Below, piece by piece: positions 43,593-55,396 of a DNA stretch of 64,000 nt. The stretch is taken from contig NC_088325.1 in assembly GCF_910592395.1 (NCBI RefSeq), positions 2,569,501-2,633,500 on the forward strand, written 5' to 3'. The DNA is from Lineus longissimus (lineage: Eukaryota; Nemertea; Pilidiophora; Heteronemertea; Lineidae). Position 1 is the first letter of the stretch. The number at the start of each line of letters is the position of its first letter. Under the pieces are notes generated by a model. That model made no database searches. It was given only the letters and a program-made list of their open reading frames with translations, and was not told where the DNA came from. Position numbers and translations under genes: made by a program.

Positions 43593-44881
43593 TAAAGAAA
43601 CTCCAAATTACATTAGAACCTCTTGGTAATATCCATGGAAATTAGCTAAGTGAATAGACTTTTGCCGTGCACATTAATCGTGCCGGCTGAATCATATAAA
43701 TAGATACTATTATCAGTGTGTCGGTGTAGTTCCCATTGTTTGCCCCCTCACTTCACAACATGCCAGTAAGTTTTATAAGTGCGGGAGGGCGCGCGGTATA
43801 GAAAATTGCCAAACTGACGTCATCACCCCGGTTACTCAGACCTCAAAACAGATGGGCAAGTCCCATTCTGACGAGAGCTGCTGATGCCAGATTTTATATG
43901 CATTCAGCGAAGATTTTTTAACAAAGCACCAGAAATTCTCTTTCAATGTCAAGAAAGCACCTGACCACGAACGATTAATGACTTCCTTCGGATCTCCGAA
44001 CATTAACCAAGAGATTGACATCTGACACATATCATTTGATTCAGTAAGGTAGATTTAGGTAAAAAGCAAGCTCGCATTCAAAGATCGATAAAGACGACTT
44101 TGTTTACATTTGATTCGGGCGAAACCACGGTCATTTGAATAACTCTAAATAAGCAAATAGGCTGAATAAGTAATGAATGCATTCCAAATCTTCCCTAAAT
44201 CCGAATGCAAGCACTTAAATTACGAGATACAATGGTTTCCTGCAGTACAAGACGATTTTATGAGACTTCATAGAAAATGTTCCATTGGGTGTATATAAAT
44301 AATGACCCGATCGACTGTATGTGACTGTCTCTGACTCTGCAGACAACTAGGCTAGACCTAAAGAATACTCTTGTCCAGGTAACCTCGACCCTATCCGCCG
44401 CAAAGCAGAGGGTCGAGGAAGCCTCGTTGGTTTACCCGAGGTGAACCATGCATTGTCAGTGCATACAGTGGATGCACTGTCATACCAAGGGCTCAGGCAT
44501 TGCAGATTATTCACTTCGATCGAGGTTACCCATCCTACAGAAAAACACAAGGCCGGACACCGGAATCTTACGCCGCCAAATCGAGTTCATGACGAGTTCA
44601 TTACCGTCGAGTAATCGTCTCTGTAATGAGTGAATGGAGGAGACTAGTGAAAGAGTCTAAGAATAATCTAGAACAGAAGAAAACTGAAATCACAAAGTTT
44701 GATGAATATTTATAGACTTTCCATTTTGACCGACAGCCCCAATTCCTCAATCTATCATGTGCCACCTCCAATTCCCTATGGCGCAGTTGGCATCTTTATC
44801 TTTCAGTCGCCACTATCAAGACCAACTCATACTAGTTCGCCCACACCAGTCTCCCCGGAAGAAACCTCTCGAAGTGTTTTG
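43593..44881. other. Unit 7 left part, non-coding
   Basis: Contains the MCQMSISW minus frame (43836-44030), the TATA-like block at 44292 and the conserved block before the gene. No gene called. Confidence 0.45.
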
Positions 44882-46303
44882 CTAACCAACTGCCGTAAAC
44901 CGCCTAGCGAATTTTATTGTCTCCTTGCTCTGTCCTTTACCCATATCTTTAATTGTCCGTACGGGTGATACTAGAACACTATTAGGTAGCATTACTATTC
45001 TGCGTTCTTTTCGATATTTACTTCGTTTCCGCGGTATCCCAATATGCCAATTTCTGACCGAAACATTGGTCACCTTATTAATCTTTGTAAAAATTTTCAA
45101 AGGGGCCAGAGGAGAGCATATGTCTCTGATAAATGTTACACTGGAAAATAAGTTTTTGATTTTATGTAAAAATAAAAGCGTTGATGCCTTTCGATAGTTC
45201 GAAAAGCGGAACAAATATTTATACGGGACCGACAAAACTTCCAACCGCATTCTCGGTTTAGGGAAGACACGATAGAGTGCAGGGAATCCATTCTTTATCC
45301 TTTTATAGAATATGATATGACCTCGTCGACTGACGAAATAACGTCCTTGGGCATTGCGTTCGAAACTCTGCCAATTATTCAGTTCAAAAAGCGCATTCTG
45401 GCCGCGTATCCAAGTTATATTAAATATGGAAAGAAAAGGACGACGATAGCTTCCTATGACAGCGCCAGCTATTACAAAGATGTTTTTCAAGCCAATCGGC
45501 AAGCAAATAATACAATGTTTAGTTGAACATGGGTGATGACGAGGTAGGATTATTGTGTCAAAATGACGAGTTGATATATCAAACAACTTAAGTACAACCG
45601 GTTTGTATCCACTTTCCCGGCGCACGTAGTAGAGCAGCCATAATTTCCCGTTGAGAATATCACTGAACATTTTCGTAAAACGAGAGGAAACAGACACATT
45701 ATGAACGAGTGCGTAAACATTCCTTTGCTCAGGTTGGTAGACAAGTATATTTCTTAAGGCATGAACATGTCCTCTACCATTTCGATGAACAAATAGTATC
45801 GAATTAGAATAGTCGTCAAACATAAACAGCCTGGCTTCATATTTACTCCAAATGACTGATACGGGGGGTTTGAAAACAACTGGTTCAGAAACTCTGTACG
45901 TTTGGGTTCTTTTTTCCTAAAAGAGCAGTTGTTAACGTGTTAGTAGATGAGAGCTGCACTGCTTTTCATTCTTGTTCCCACAGTACAGTGAGCCTTTAAC
46001 CAGGGACCCAGAAACTTCTTGACGGAATACCTAATGGTATGATTTACTACCACAATTTGTATCATATTTGACTTTGAGACGGATTTTAGCCTAACCACGA
46101 TCGGGTTTTGGCATGTGATAAAACCTTACCTCTAGTTGATACATAAGCCATCCTGTAGTAATCGTTACATCCTCCCTCTCCAAACATGTTGCCTTTTCAC
46201 TGTGCAGTCGGCAAACATGGCCGCCATCATGCCCTCGGGTATTAATAGTTTTGCAACTTAGCACCAAAACGCAAACAAATGCGCACTGACACCTCGACCG
46301 CAT
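44882..46303 (-). CDS. Array gene copy 7: putative secreted protein, family unknown (type I centre)
   Basis: Exon 1 is 46303-46130 (58 codons, MRSRCQCAFVCVLVLSC) and exon 2 is 45916-44882 (344 codons plus stop). The acceptor is CTTTTAG rather than CTTTCAG, still AG, and the intron is 213 bp and phase 0; about 402 aa. The centre is type I ('LPIGLKNIFVIAGAVIG', 'FELNNWQSFERNAQGRYF'). Leu before the 'SKYEARLF' motif is Trp here. Against copy 1 the last ~65 codons differ mostly by replacement changes with no third-position bias, unlike the comparison with copy 4. Function unknown. Confidence 0.75.
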
Positions 46304-48376
46304 GTTTTTATCAGCAAAACTTGGCTGAATTATTTCTCGATCATGTGTAACCTTCTTGTAAATCCTGCTTTGGGTTGAGACCATTGTCAGTTACTGCCGA
46401 AAATGTACGAGACCACTATATCAAACACAAGGTATGATCATGACCACTGGGCAGTATTAATAAACGTTGCATTAATTTATTCAACATCTTGACCTAATTC
46501 AATCAAAGATCTGATTGGCTTATTCAAACGACAACATTTCAGCATGAGAGAGCATCAGAACTATTTCTGTGAAGCCGAAATAGTGCGGATATTTTACAAA
46601 TAATGCAATTTTATAACAAGCGTTAATGCCGGTGTAGAAGTTTAAAATGTCCTAGGACAGGATTCTATTATGCGCTGAGCTATTGACGGTCATTGCCTCT
46701 ATAGAACCATATGCCATAATCTGTCAGAATACAATAGGCCCGGACACTTTTTCTAGGGGGGACACTTTTTACTTTTACACCGGCTATAAATGTACAAGAA
46801 TTACAATGAAACACACCGTGACAACACCTTGTATACTTTTATTGAATTTCCCCTTTGTAAGCAACATATTGGCACTGATCGTTCGGCCAGACAATTGATC
46901 TGGGTATTTCCGAGTATGATTAGGACAAGCGAACATTGCCGAAAGGGAGAGGACTGAACTGAATGGGAGACTGCCGTACGAACGCACAAACTGAATCCAA
47001 ACATGCTCGCTGCAGTGACGGCAAACTCTCCACAAGTTGAACCTCTGCCCGAGTTGCCACTGCAAAGTTTATATTTCATTCATTTCTTCTTCGTTTTTGC
47101 CATCTATAGTCGATCCTTTTATCACTTGAATTACCTTGAAACAGCGTGGTAATATAAATTGCTATACTGGCTACTGGCCGCCGGATATTGACAATAGACC
47201 CGACGTAATTCTTTGTTGGTTGGTGAAATTAAGGGGCGAATGGTTTGAAAGCCGATGCTGTACAGGTTGTTTTGAAAATATTGCTAACGAATCTTAAAAT
47301 TTCCTGCGTCATTATATCATGTGGATGAACGAAATCAGTTTTGTCAGTTTTTCTGACAATTTTTTATCCATTCTTGGCCCACCCGGTATCATAACGAGCA
47401 TGTTGTAGTTTTTCTCCAAACTCGTTAGTGCCAGGAATGCAGTAGGAATCAAATTCTCCATTCTAAGGTCGGTAAGAAACGGCATTCGCATGGCATTGGG
47501 CAGTGCATTCTCCGCAAACAATAGTGGTATATCTACGATTGGTATTAGTGGCTTATAACGTACATATCCCACGATCCAAATCAGACTGCCCCACCTTTCA
47601 GCTAGGGGTGGAACTAAACAGACATTGCGCTACAGTGGGATAATGATGAACTATAGCAACGAAGTATCTTTTAAGTTATGCGTGACGTCAGAGTGACGTC
47701 ATTTTGTAAACAAAGGTATCCATCTATTCGCAAAATCAGCCCGTATGAATGTTTTAGATTTGCATTAGGTTTGTAGTAATCATATAGTTTCATGACTCTT
47801 CAATTATTCTGATTAATCTTCACGCAAGTTTTCGACAGTTTTAAAGTTGTCAATATTTGCGGCAACCCATTTTACTGGGGAACTACATCAGCTCATCCTC
47901 GTTTCTCGTGCTACTTTTTTAGCCACTGCCTCTGCCGCTACTAAAACAGCAGCACAGGCACGTGAAACTTAGAGACCCCCCCCCCCCCCCCCCCCGTTCG
48001 GTTGCCCCCTTGACTGGCAACAAACCCCGACTACACCGACAGCAAATCCAAAAACGATATCATTTTACAATTGGGGGGGGGGGGATGGAGGTAGTAAGTC
48101 GAGGGGGCCTGAGCTGAATTGAAGGGGTAGGGGGCCGGGGCAATTAAGCTATTATATAATTTCTCGCGCCTGTGCGCAGTAGTTTCGAGATCTCGCGGGA
48201 TACAGAACGTGCGACATTCGATTTATCGGATGGTGTTGTAGTATTTCAGTTTTGCTCAATTCCATAGCTATTTACGGTTTGAAGTACCGGTAGGCTATGA
48301 AACGTAGACCATGTCATAGTTAGGACCGCATCAAATATCATGACCATGGAATTTGGTGGTAAGTATAGCCAGATTA
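46304..48376. other. End of array and flanking unique sequence, no gene recognised
   Basis: Contains the MITE 46629-46783, the open segment 46784-47065 and broken YHLNYPET text up to about 47500. Beyond that lie a 20-base C tract (47976-47995), a G tract near 48075, and AT-rich DNA. A 'gGTAAGTATAG' donor-like site near 48358 follows ATGGAATTTGGTG, but no partner exon is seen. Confidence 0.45.
46629..46783. mobile_element. MITE with CCGG ends, copy 2
   Basis: Same family and same array position as 11862-12030, 14 bp shorter by one internal deletion. Confidence 0.75.
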
Positions 48377-48866
48377 TGGCATGATATATGTTGCAATATT
48401 CAATAAAAATATTTTTCATGCAATATTGATTTTTGTTCATTCATCGTTTCATTTTTGATGCAATGTTACACTCTTTTATGCAATGTTTACTCGATAATTG
48501 TTCATTCAATGTTTCATATTTGATGCTATGTTCCACTTTTTTCATTCAATATTCAAATTTTCATTTGATAATTGCCCTGATAATTGTTCATTCATCGTTT
48601 TATTTTTGATGCAATGTTACACTTTTTTTCATGCAATGTTCAAATTTTCATTCGATAATATGCATTCAAAGTTTCATATTTGATGCAATGTTTTCAATTT
48701 TCTTCATGCAATTACGATTAAATTTTCGTGCAATATTTGGCAATTATTCATTCAATGTTGGCGCAACCTTTTTCTTTCAATAATCTGTGAAAATATTCAT
48801 GCGAAAACTGCATTGTGGGTAATCTTAGAAACGAAAACGCTGATTAGCTAATCTCGTGTAGTGGAA
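48377..48866 (+). repeat. Left terminal inverted repeat
   Basis: Ends inside near 'attagctaatctcgtg'; contains at least three 'gatgcaatgtt' sub-repeats. Confidence 0.8.
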
Positions 48867-49411
48867 TAGGAGCGATATACTGTAATATATATGAGCTATA
48901 TGTGTTTATTTATCAGTTAAACTAGTAATTAAGTCTTTAACTGATTGGATTCTGTTAGAAAATGCAGGTTTTGATGATGTTTACCTTGGTCATGTTGGTT
49001 GTCTGCTAAAGAGCAACCATCTTGGATAATGCAATGTGGTATTTGCCTAGCGACCTTAGCAACCAATCAGAAGCCAGTTTACAATATTATAATTAGATTG
49101 GTGATGTCATTACCCAAATATGGTATTTGTCAACAATCAAACATGTGGGTTTGTTGTGATTTGTGACTTGCGTCATTTCAAGGATTCAGAGTCCAGGAGT
49201 TGTGTTTTTATCTAAGAGCTGTGTTCTTTCAGTTATTTTCATAAGGATTACAATACCACTAGCACATTGTACACAACTTTTTCCAAAGTCGTTTGATACG
49301 AGCTTGGAGGGAGGCTGTCACGACAATCACAATTGTATGGTTTGGTCTCATTCATTATACAGCCATTGACATCATGTACACAACAATTGAGGTTTTGGTA
49401 CGTCTGTCTTA

Positions 49412-49901
49412 TTCCCCGTCACGAGATTAGCCAATCAGCGTCCGCGTTTCTAATATTACCCACAATGCAGTTTTCGCATAAATATTTTCGCAAAATATTG
49501 AATGAAAAAGTTTCCGCCAACATTGAATGAATAATTGCCAAATATTACATGATCATTTTATGAAATTTAGAAATCGTTATTGCATAAAAAAGTGAAACAT
49601 TGAATCGAATACGAAACATTGAATGATCAATTATCAGGGCAACTATCGAATGAAAATTTGAGCATTATTGCATGAAAAAAGTGAATTATTGCATCAAATA
49701 TGAAATATTGAATGAACAATTATCGAGTAAACATTGCATAAAGAAATGTAACATTGCATCAAATATGAACACACATTGAATGGAAATTTTAACATTGCAT
49801 AAAAAAGTGTAACATTGCATCAAAAATGAAACGATGAATGAACAAAAATCAATATTGCATGAAAAATATTTTTATTGAATATTGCAACATATATCATGCC
49901 A
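49412..49901 (-). repeat. Right terminal inverted repeat
   Basis: Reverse complement of the left arm, with small indels in the sub-repeat region. Confidence 0.8.
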
Positions 49902-49903
49902 TA

Positions 49904-51540
49904 CCAGATGGTCGCCAAAGGTGTTTTTTTTTGTCACCTAATTGTCCTAAATCGATCTGAGAAAAAGCATGGCCGTCGCCCAGCCCCGGCCCAGGCCCAG
50001 CAGGGTACGTGCCTAGCTAGGCCTACCACCTGTATTGATAAATGAGATGCATCCCCATGCTGCTGCCGTAAATGTATGTAAATGCTCGATGCGTGGACAT
50101 CTTCATCATTATTTGTCATCATTGACATATCACATTGATGTAATGGTAGGCCTAGTCCCCCCCCACCATGCCCACCCCCTAGGCCTAGCCTACCCTGTGT
50201 GGCCACGCTTGCCGGGCGGGCAGGCCGCCCCCCCTGGCCCTAACCATAAATTCAAAATTTCACATTCATTGACTTAGACCGGCGTGTCTTCGCCTATTTC
50301 TTGAGCAACGAAGGCGCTAAGCCCGTGAACATGAGACCGAAATCTGGCAGGTCAGCACTCCCAGTTACGAAGGACTGTATAAGGTCACTCAGGCCTCTCA
50401 ATTACATGATTCCTACACCGTAGAGGATGTCCCCAAATTAGGTGTTTTTTTTTCTTTTTTAAAAAAATATGACCCCCCTGAAGCGTTTTTTGACCCCTAA
50501 CATAACCAAATCTCATCCAAATAGCCTCATTTTAAAGTTTTCCCCTAAAATTATGATTTTTCAGGTGTATGTGGTGATATCAGTCACTAACTTTGATTTA
50601 TGACATCGCTGTTCAGGCAAATTGGCGCGATGAAATGTCTCCAAATTAAGCCAAAAAGCAAAATAACATGTCCCCCAAAATAGGCTAAAAATATACAGGG
50701 TGTAGAGGTCTCCACGTAATTGAAAGGCCTGTCACTCTATCGTACAATGGCCCATTTGGATAGAATCATGGTGTTACAAAACTCAGTAGAAAAGTATTTT
50801 TGACTGTCCTCAGCGGATCCTTTTCTCAAGCTGGGGTTGGTTCGAACCCCCCTGATCCCCCCCCCCGGCTACATCCCTGACGTTAGACATTCCTAAAAAT
50901 AGCACTGCAATAGACCGTATCTGCATAGTAGTAAGCTTAAACTCGTTGCGCAGGAATTCCCTACCTTAAAGGGCTGTTTCCACATGAGCGTCAGCGCTAG
51001 CGTTATAACGCCGCGCATCGCGCTGCGTAATGCGCTTTAAAATCCTTCCAATGAATTTCCATAGAGCCCTTTCCACATTTGGCCGTAATTTCAAAATTGC
51101 TTGTTTTTCAAGAGAAACTAAAGGACTTTCCTGAGGAATTGCAACCAAGTAATCATGAAGTAGAAATCGATGCACCTTTCGATTTTCAAGTGTTCCAGCA
51201 AGGTTTGTGATTTGTCTTTTTAATGTCTTTTTATTCATCAGCTAGTTGGCTCTATTCCAAGACACAAATCAAGTTGTGTATTTTATAAGGAGTAAGTTTC
51301 CGATTTGACCTACCATACTTTTTACGGCTGCAGAGGTCAAACGACGTGAACTGATTCATCTAAATTTTGAATTTTGTGTTGATCACAAGTCAGGTTATAG
51401 TTTGCAAATGATTTATTCTTTTTTAAAGGTTAATTGGGCAAAACTGGCTGCTGATTAAGGCAAATAATGGTATTTTCGAATGAACACTTAGGAACTTTTT
51501 TTTCTTTCCCGGTAGTATTTATCAATGCACTTTTAATTTA
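49904..51540. other. Non-coding stretch, no gene recognised
   Basis: A GC-rich patch with 'aggcctag' motifs (about 49970-50240), C tracts and AT-rich text. A minus frame of 90 codons (51238-50966, MNKKTLKRQITNLAG) has no recognised motif or splice context. Confidence 0.45.
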
Positions 51541-51542
51541 CA

Positions 51543-52890
51543 GTGAGAGCTGAACTTATGGAGCTTCTGAATGGGATTCGGGCTTCCAATAGTACTGAAG
51601 TGCCAGGCACTGAATCTGAATGGAAGAAAAGGCATTTTGTTGCGCATGCTGACCGGAAGCAAAGACAAGAGGAGCCAGTATTGAGGTCAATACTTAGGAA
51701 AATGGGAAAACATAGTTCATCATGTGCAGTTTGTGTCTCATGTGCGTCGTCAGCTGTTATCAGGTATGACATATTTATAGGAGATAAATTTGTTTTCAAA
51801 GTGTACATGTAACAGGCACTAAAAATAACTGAAGGAACACAGCTCTTTGATCAAAACACAAACTAGAATGTGATTCAGAGTCTGGAGCTGAAGATAGAAG
51901 CTGCAAGAACACCACGGTTTTCCCTTGTGCCATGGTCAACCCAGTTTGTTGACCAGGTTTTCCAGCCTTCTGCCCTATCTTCGGGAGTTTTTTCAATTTA
52001 ATTATATACACACTTTCATTCTTTTCAGATTCTTATAAAGTTCATTGGTTTAAATAACATGACATGATTTGAAAGATAGCAATTAACACGACAGTATTAA
52101 AGGGGCTTTCTTCATATTAGCAGTTTGTGCAGTTACGATGCATGTCGAGTTCACTGCTATATCGATCAGTTTAAAAGTTTATCATTTTCATTTCAGATGC
52201 TTCAAAGAGTCGGGCTTCTCTACGAAAGCGCCTTGAAAAGGAGAGAAAGCAACTTCAGCATTGTGTTAGTCTGCTGTCATGTTTCTGTGGACGAAGTCAC
52301 GCAAGAGGACTATTTGTTGTCTTGGCATAATCCTGCAGGTTGGCATTCACTTCATATTCATTTACCCACAAACTTCACTTAGTACATGTAACACAAAGTC
52401 CAGGACACAAATAACTCCAAGTGGTAATGTCCTGCAGTCATTTTCGATTGTTCAGAGAAATTGATCCAGCTGTTGTTTAGCAAGCAATTTGAGGTTTAAA
52501 GCCTGGGTCGGCATTTTGCTCTAGGCTTACTGGTACATTGGTCTTCAAGTGATGTAAAGTACATTCTACCTTGTACATTTAACACAATTTGGTTGCAATG
52601 TAGCATTGGTTGCAAGTAAAATGTTAAGTTGCGCCTCAATCTTATCGTCACATTTCTGACATATCCAGCATGTATTTTTACCAGCGTTTCGTATGTACAT
52701 GTAGGAGGGATGGAGCAAGAAACTTTTAGCCTGTAGTCCTAATATTTGTTTCTTCAATTCAGGGAACAAGGGAGAAACATTTGCTTTGAAGAAGAAAATA
52801 GTTGATATGCATGAACACATGACCAGGTACATCGAGGAATTGCCTGTGCTCATTCAAGAGATGGTATCAACTGTTCTTTTCTTCAAGTAA
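51543..52890 (+). pseudogene. KDZ-like transposase C-terminal relic (tentative)
   Basis: Three exon-like pieces on the plus strand with good splice sites: donor TCAG|GTATGA at 51763, acceptor tttcAG at 52196, donor GCAG|GTTGG at 52338, acceptor ttcAG at 52762. The piece before the first donor reads 'GKWENIVHHVQFVSHVRR' and is continued by 'SKSRASLRKRLEKERKQLQ'. After a one-base shift come 'VDEVTQEDYLLSWHNPAG' and 'ETFALKKKIVDMHEHM', 'RYIEELPVLIQEM'. This order resembles the C-terminal region of KDZ (Kyakuja-Dileera-Zisupton) transposases. A stop, at least one frameshift and the missing catalytic part make it a relic. The family call rests on memory of the consensus and is uncertain. Confidence 0.45.
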
Positions 52891-53274
52891 AAAATCAACA
52901 CCTTGGAAGACAGAATCAACACCGTGAACAATGAGGCCATCAAAAACCAATGTAGTGGCCATGCAATTATTTTTACCCAACATTTGTGGAGGTTGATGCA
53001 TACATGTAGTTGTCTTGCTGTGGCACTACCTCTGAATTAACCTGGGCTGTGGATGCAGATCAGGATCTGATTGCAACTTCGTTCTTTCCCAGAACAGGTT
53101 CAGTTTACTAATACATGTACTACGCCCTGCTTTGAATTAATTCAAACCGAATGCCTTTCATTAATCTAACTGGACAGACATAAACTATTGGTATGCAGAT
53201 GTATGTGCATTACCTTTGTTGATGACTTCAGAATTTTAATGTCCAGCTCTCCTTCTATTTAAGAAAACCATGGA

Positions 53275-53487
53275 TTGGTGATGTTGCTGCTAGAATCAAA
53301 GGAATTCTACACAGACCTTCTCCTAGAAGCAACAGATGTATTTGAATGTATAGACACTGACATAGAGATCGTGGTGGATTTTGAGGAAGGGGAGGTGCAG
53401 CCTGGTGGTGAAGAATCAAATTCGGAGGAGGATGCGTCTAGCTCTGAGGAGGAGGATTGTGATGACATTGGCATTGAGTACGTGTAA
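53275..53487 (+). other. Acidic C-terminal-like open segment
   Basis: A 70-codon frame ending in an acidic tail ('GGEESNSEEDASSSEEEDCD', stop at 53487). It might be the last exon of the gene that left the KDZ-like relic just upstream. No domain recognised. Confidence 0.3.
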
Positions 53488-54424
53488 TTAACCCTTTGAA
53501 GCCGGATTTATTTCAAAAATCCCGATCTTTTTCGACTTGATTTGGTCTAAGTTTGCCTAAAAGGGTATAGTGTCCCCAAATGTCACTCGAAGCTAACAAA
53601 GTATGCCACGCGATGCTAACGTTTTCGGAACTCTGTGGCATCTCTTAAGGCCCTTGCAGAGGTTCTCAAGAAGCATGTTTGTGAATAAGGTAACTTTTTC
53701 TAGTGAAAGTTCGAACTTCCAATGCAGTTTATTGGGAAACTACGCCACAAATCAGGTGTTGTGACGACCCTAAAATGACGTCATATGGCAAAAAGTGTCA
53801 ACTGAGGCAAAACTGTTCAGTGAGAGTTTTTTTTGCTCGTCTGGCGCTCAGGAATCTGCCAACTGTTCGACGATACAGCGATGTTCCGGCCCTCGGGACG
53901 AACTTAACCATGAGGGGGGTACCTGCTGCTGGTTAATTTTTTTATCTGACCGCAGGGGGCTAGGCTGATGTCCTGCAACTCCCAAAACGACTTAGAATTA
54001 TTGCCGGACCACTAGGGACCTTGGAAAATGCCTTTTGTGTAATCTGATATATTGTGAATCCACCAATTATGTATTAGCAGATTTGTATTACTGGCTGAAT
54101 GTGAATTTCAGCAGCAATAAAATGATTCTTGCAACAAAATACATGCACTTGTTTTCATTGTTGCTCACCTTGGGTGAACACAGCTGATACTATCAGGCTG
54201 CCTACATGTATAAAGAAACATCAATTTCTGCCGGAAATGAGCAGACAGGTGTCAAAGATGTGTATGGTCAAGTAGCATCTGCCTCATCTTGACTGAGAAA
54301 GGTTGTGTATTCAAGTTGCCCTTGTCCTTGTGCCATCCCCTGAAGGCCACGCTTTGAAGTGACTGACCATTGTATTGTCCTGCATGTACATGTATACATG
54401 TAGCGGGCTGTTGGATTATTGAGA
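53488..54424. other. Non-coding stretch, no gene recognised
   Basis: A plus frame at 53703-53936 (77 codons) has no recognised motif. Several TACATGTA palindromes occur. Confidence 0.45.
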
Positions 54425-54975
54425 AAAATCAAACTACTCTGAATGACATCTTCAAAGACCGTACTTCAGTATGCGGTAGGTGTATTCTGGTTGGATGTGA
54501 CATTGTCTCAAGTAAACCATCATTCTGAATTACATACCATATGCAGCTGCAGTATTTTGGTTAGAAGTGACATTATATCGTACATGTAGGTAAACCCAAC
54601 TCTTCTGAATGACATCATCAGAGTCATTATTTCCATACGATCAGGCGTATTCAGGTTGGATGTGACATTGTGTCGAAAGTAAACCGACCATTCTGGATGA
54701 CGTCTTCAGAGACGGTATTTCCATACGATCAGGCGTATTCAGGTTGGATGTGACATTGTGTCGAAAGTAAACCGACCATTCTGGATGACGTCTTCAGAGA
54801 CGGTATTTCCATACGGTCCGGCGTATTCAGGTGGGATGTGACATTTTTTTAAGCATTTTCAATGACATCTTGTGTATATTCTGGGTGGGTGTGACAAATC
54901 CTTAAGTAACCCAAGCATTCTGAATGACGTCTTCAAAGGCAGTATTTTCCGTATGTGGCAGGTGTATTCTTGTTG
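54425..54975. repeat. Minisatellite, period about 88 bp
   Basis: At least six copies of a unit containing 'tgacgtcttcagagacggta', 'ttccatacg' and 'gtattcaggttggatgtgac'. Two central copies (54661-54748, 54749-54836) are almost identical with an 88-bp period; outer copies are diverged and shortened. Confidence 0.85.
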
Positions 54976-55258
54976 GACGTGACGTTGTCTAAAGTAAAGT
55001 GTTACCTTGCTGTTAGGACACTCCAATATCGTCTGCAATTGAAAGGCGTCCTGGTTGTGGAATTCCACCCAAACCAGTTCAGCACCGATGTCCTTATTAG
55101 AGAGGTATCCACCGAGGGAGGCTCCAAGTCCTATGTACATGTAAAGTACGCTGTAATTTGCAATCCTAGCACATGTAGCCAGACTTCTCTATTGATGCCA
55201 ATTCAAGAGGAACTCGGTATCCAGTGCCGGTCTGGATATTGTCTCAAGGTATGAATTC
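54976..55258. other. Stretch between minisatellite and MITE
   Basis: Open frames on both strands (plus to 55254, minus 55140-54859) run into the minisatellite. No motif supports either. Confidence 0.4.
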
Positions 55259-55396
55259 AGGGACCATCTCACAGGTACATGTTTTTTGAAGCAAAAATGA
55301 CTCAAGTCACTTAGTCTTGGGTGTGACCACACTCAAAAAGACTAAATGACTTACCTGTAGTCTTTTAGGCTTCAAAATACTTTTGAGATGGTCCCT
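55259..55396. mobile_element. Small hairpin MITE
   Basis: 138 bp with perfect 13-bp ends (AGGGACCATCTCA / TGAGATGGTCCCT) and inner complementary blocks ('cttagtcttgggtgtg' against 'cacactcaaaaagactaa'), so the whole element can fold back. No target duplication is obvious. Confidence 0.7.

Larger units (their letters stand above)
42941..47500. repeat. Tandem array unit 7 (last contiguous unit)
   Basis: 4.56 kb, with an intact gene copy, a MITE and a ~340-bp insertion. Array homology stops at about 47500 after 'gcatggcattggg'. Confidence 0.85.
48377..49901. mobile_element. 1.5-kb element with ~490-bp terminal inverted repeats
   Basis: The left arm is about 48377-48866 and the right arm about 49412-49901; the outer ~100 bp match almost perfectly (TGGCATGATATATGTTGCAA at the left end). 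It is flanked by TA on both sides (48375-48376, 49902-49903), fitting a TA target. The arms are built of variants of ATGCAATGTT...TTTTCATTCAAT-type sub-repeats. The ~545-bp centre has no convincing transposase frame, so it is probably non-autonomous (long-TIR MITE or foldback). Confidence 0.85.

Noticed and set aside
50966-51238. 90-codon minus frame MNKKTLKRQITNLAG
   Set aside because: No splice sites, no homology that I recognise, and the C-terminal half runs into repetitive-looking GCG-rich text.
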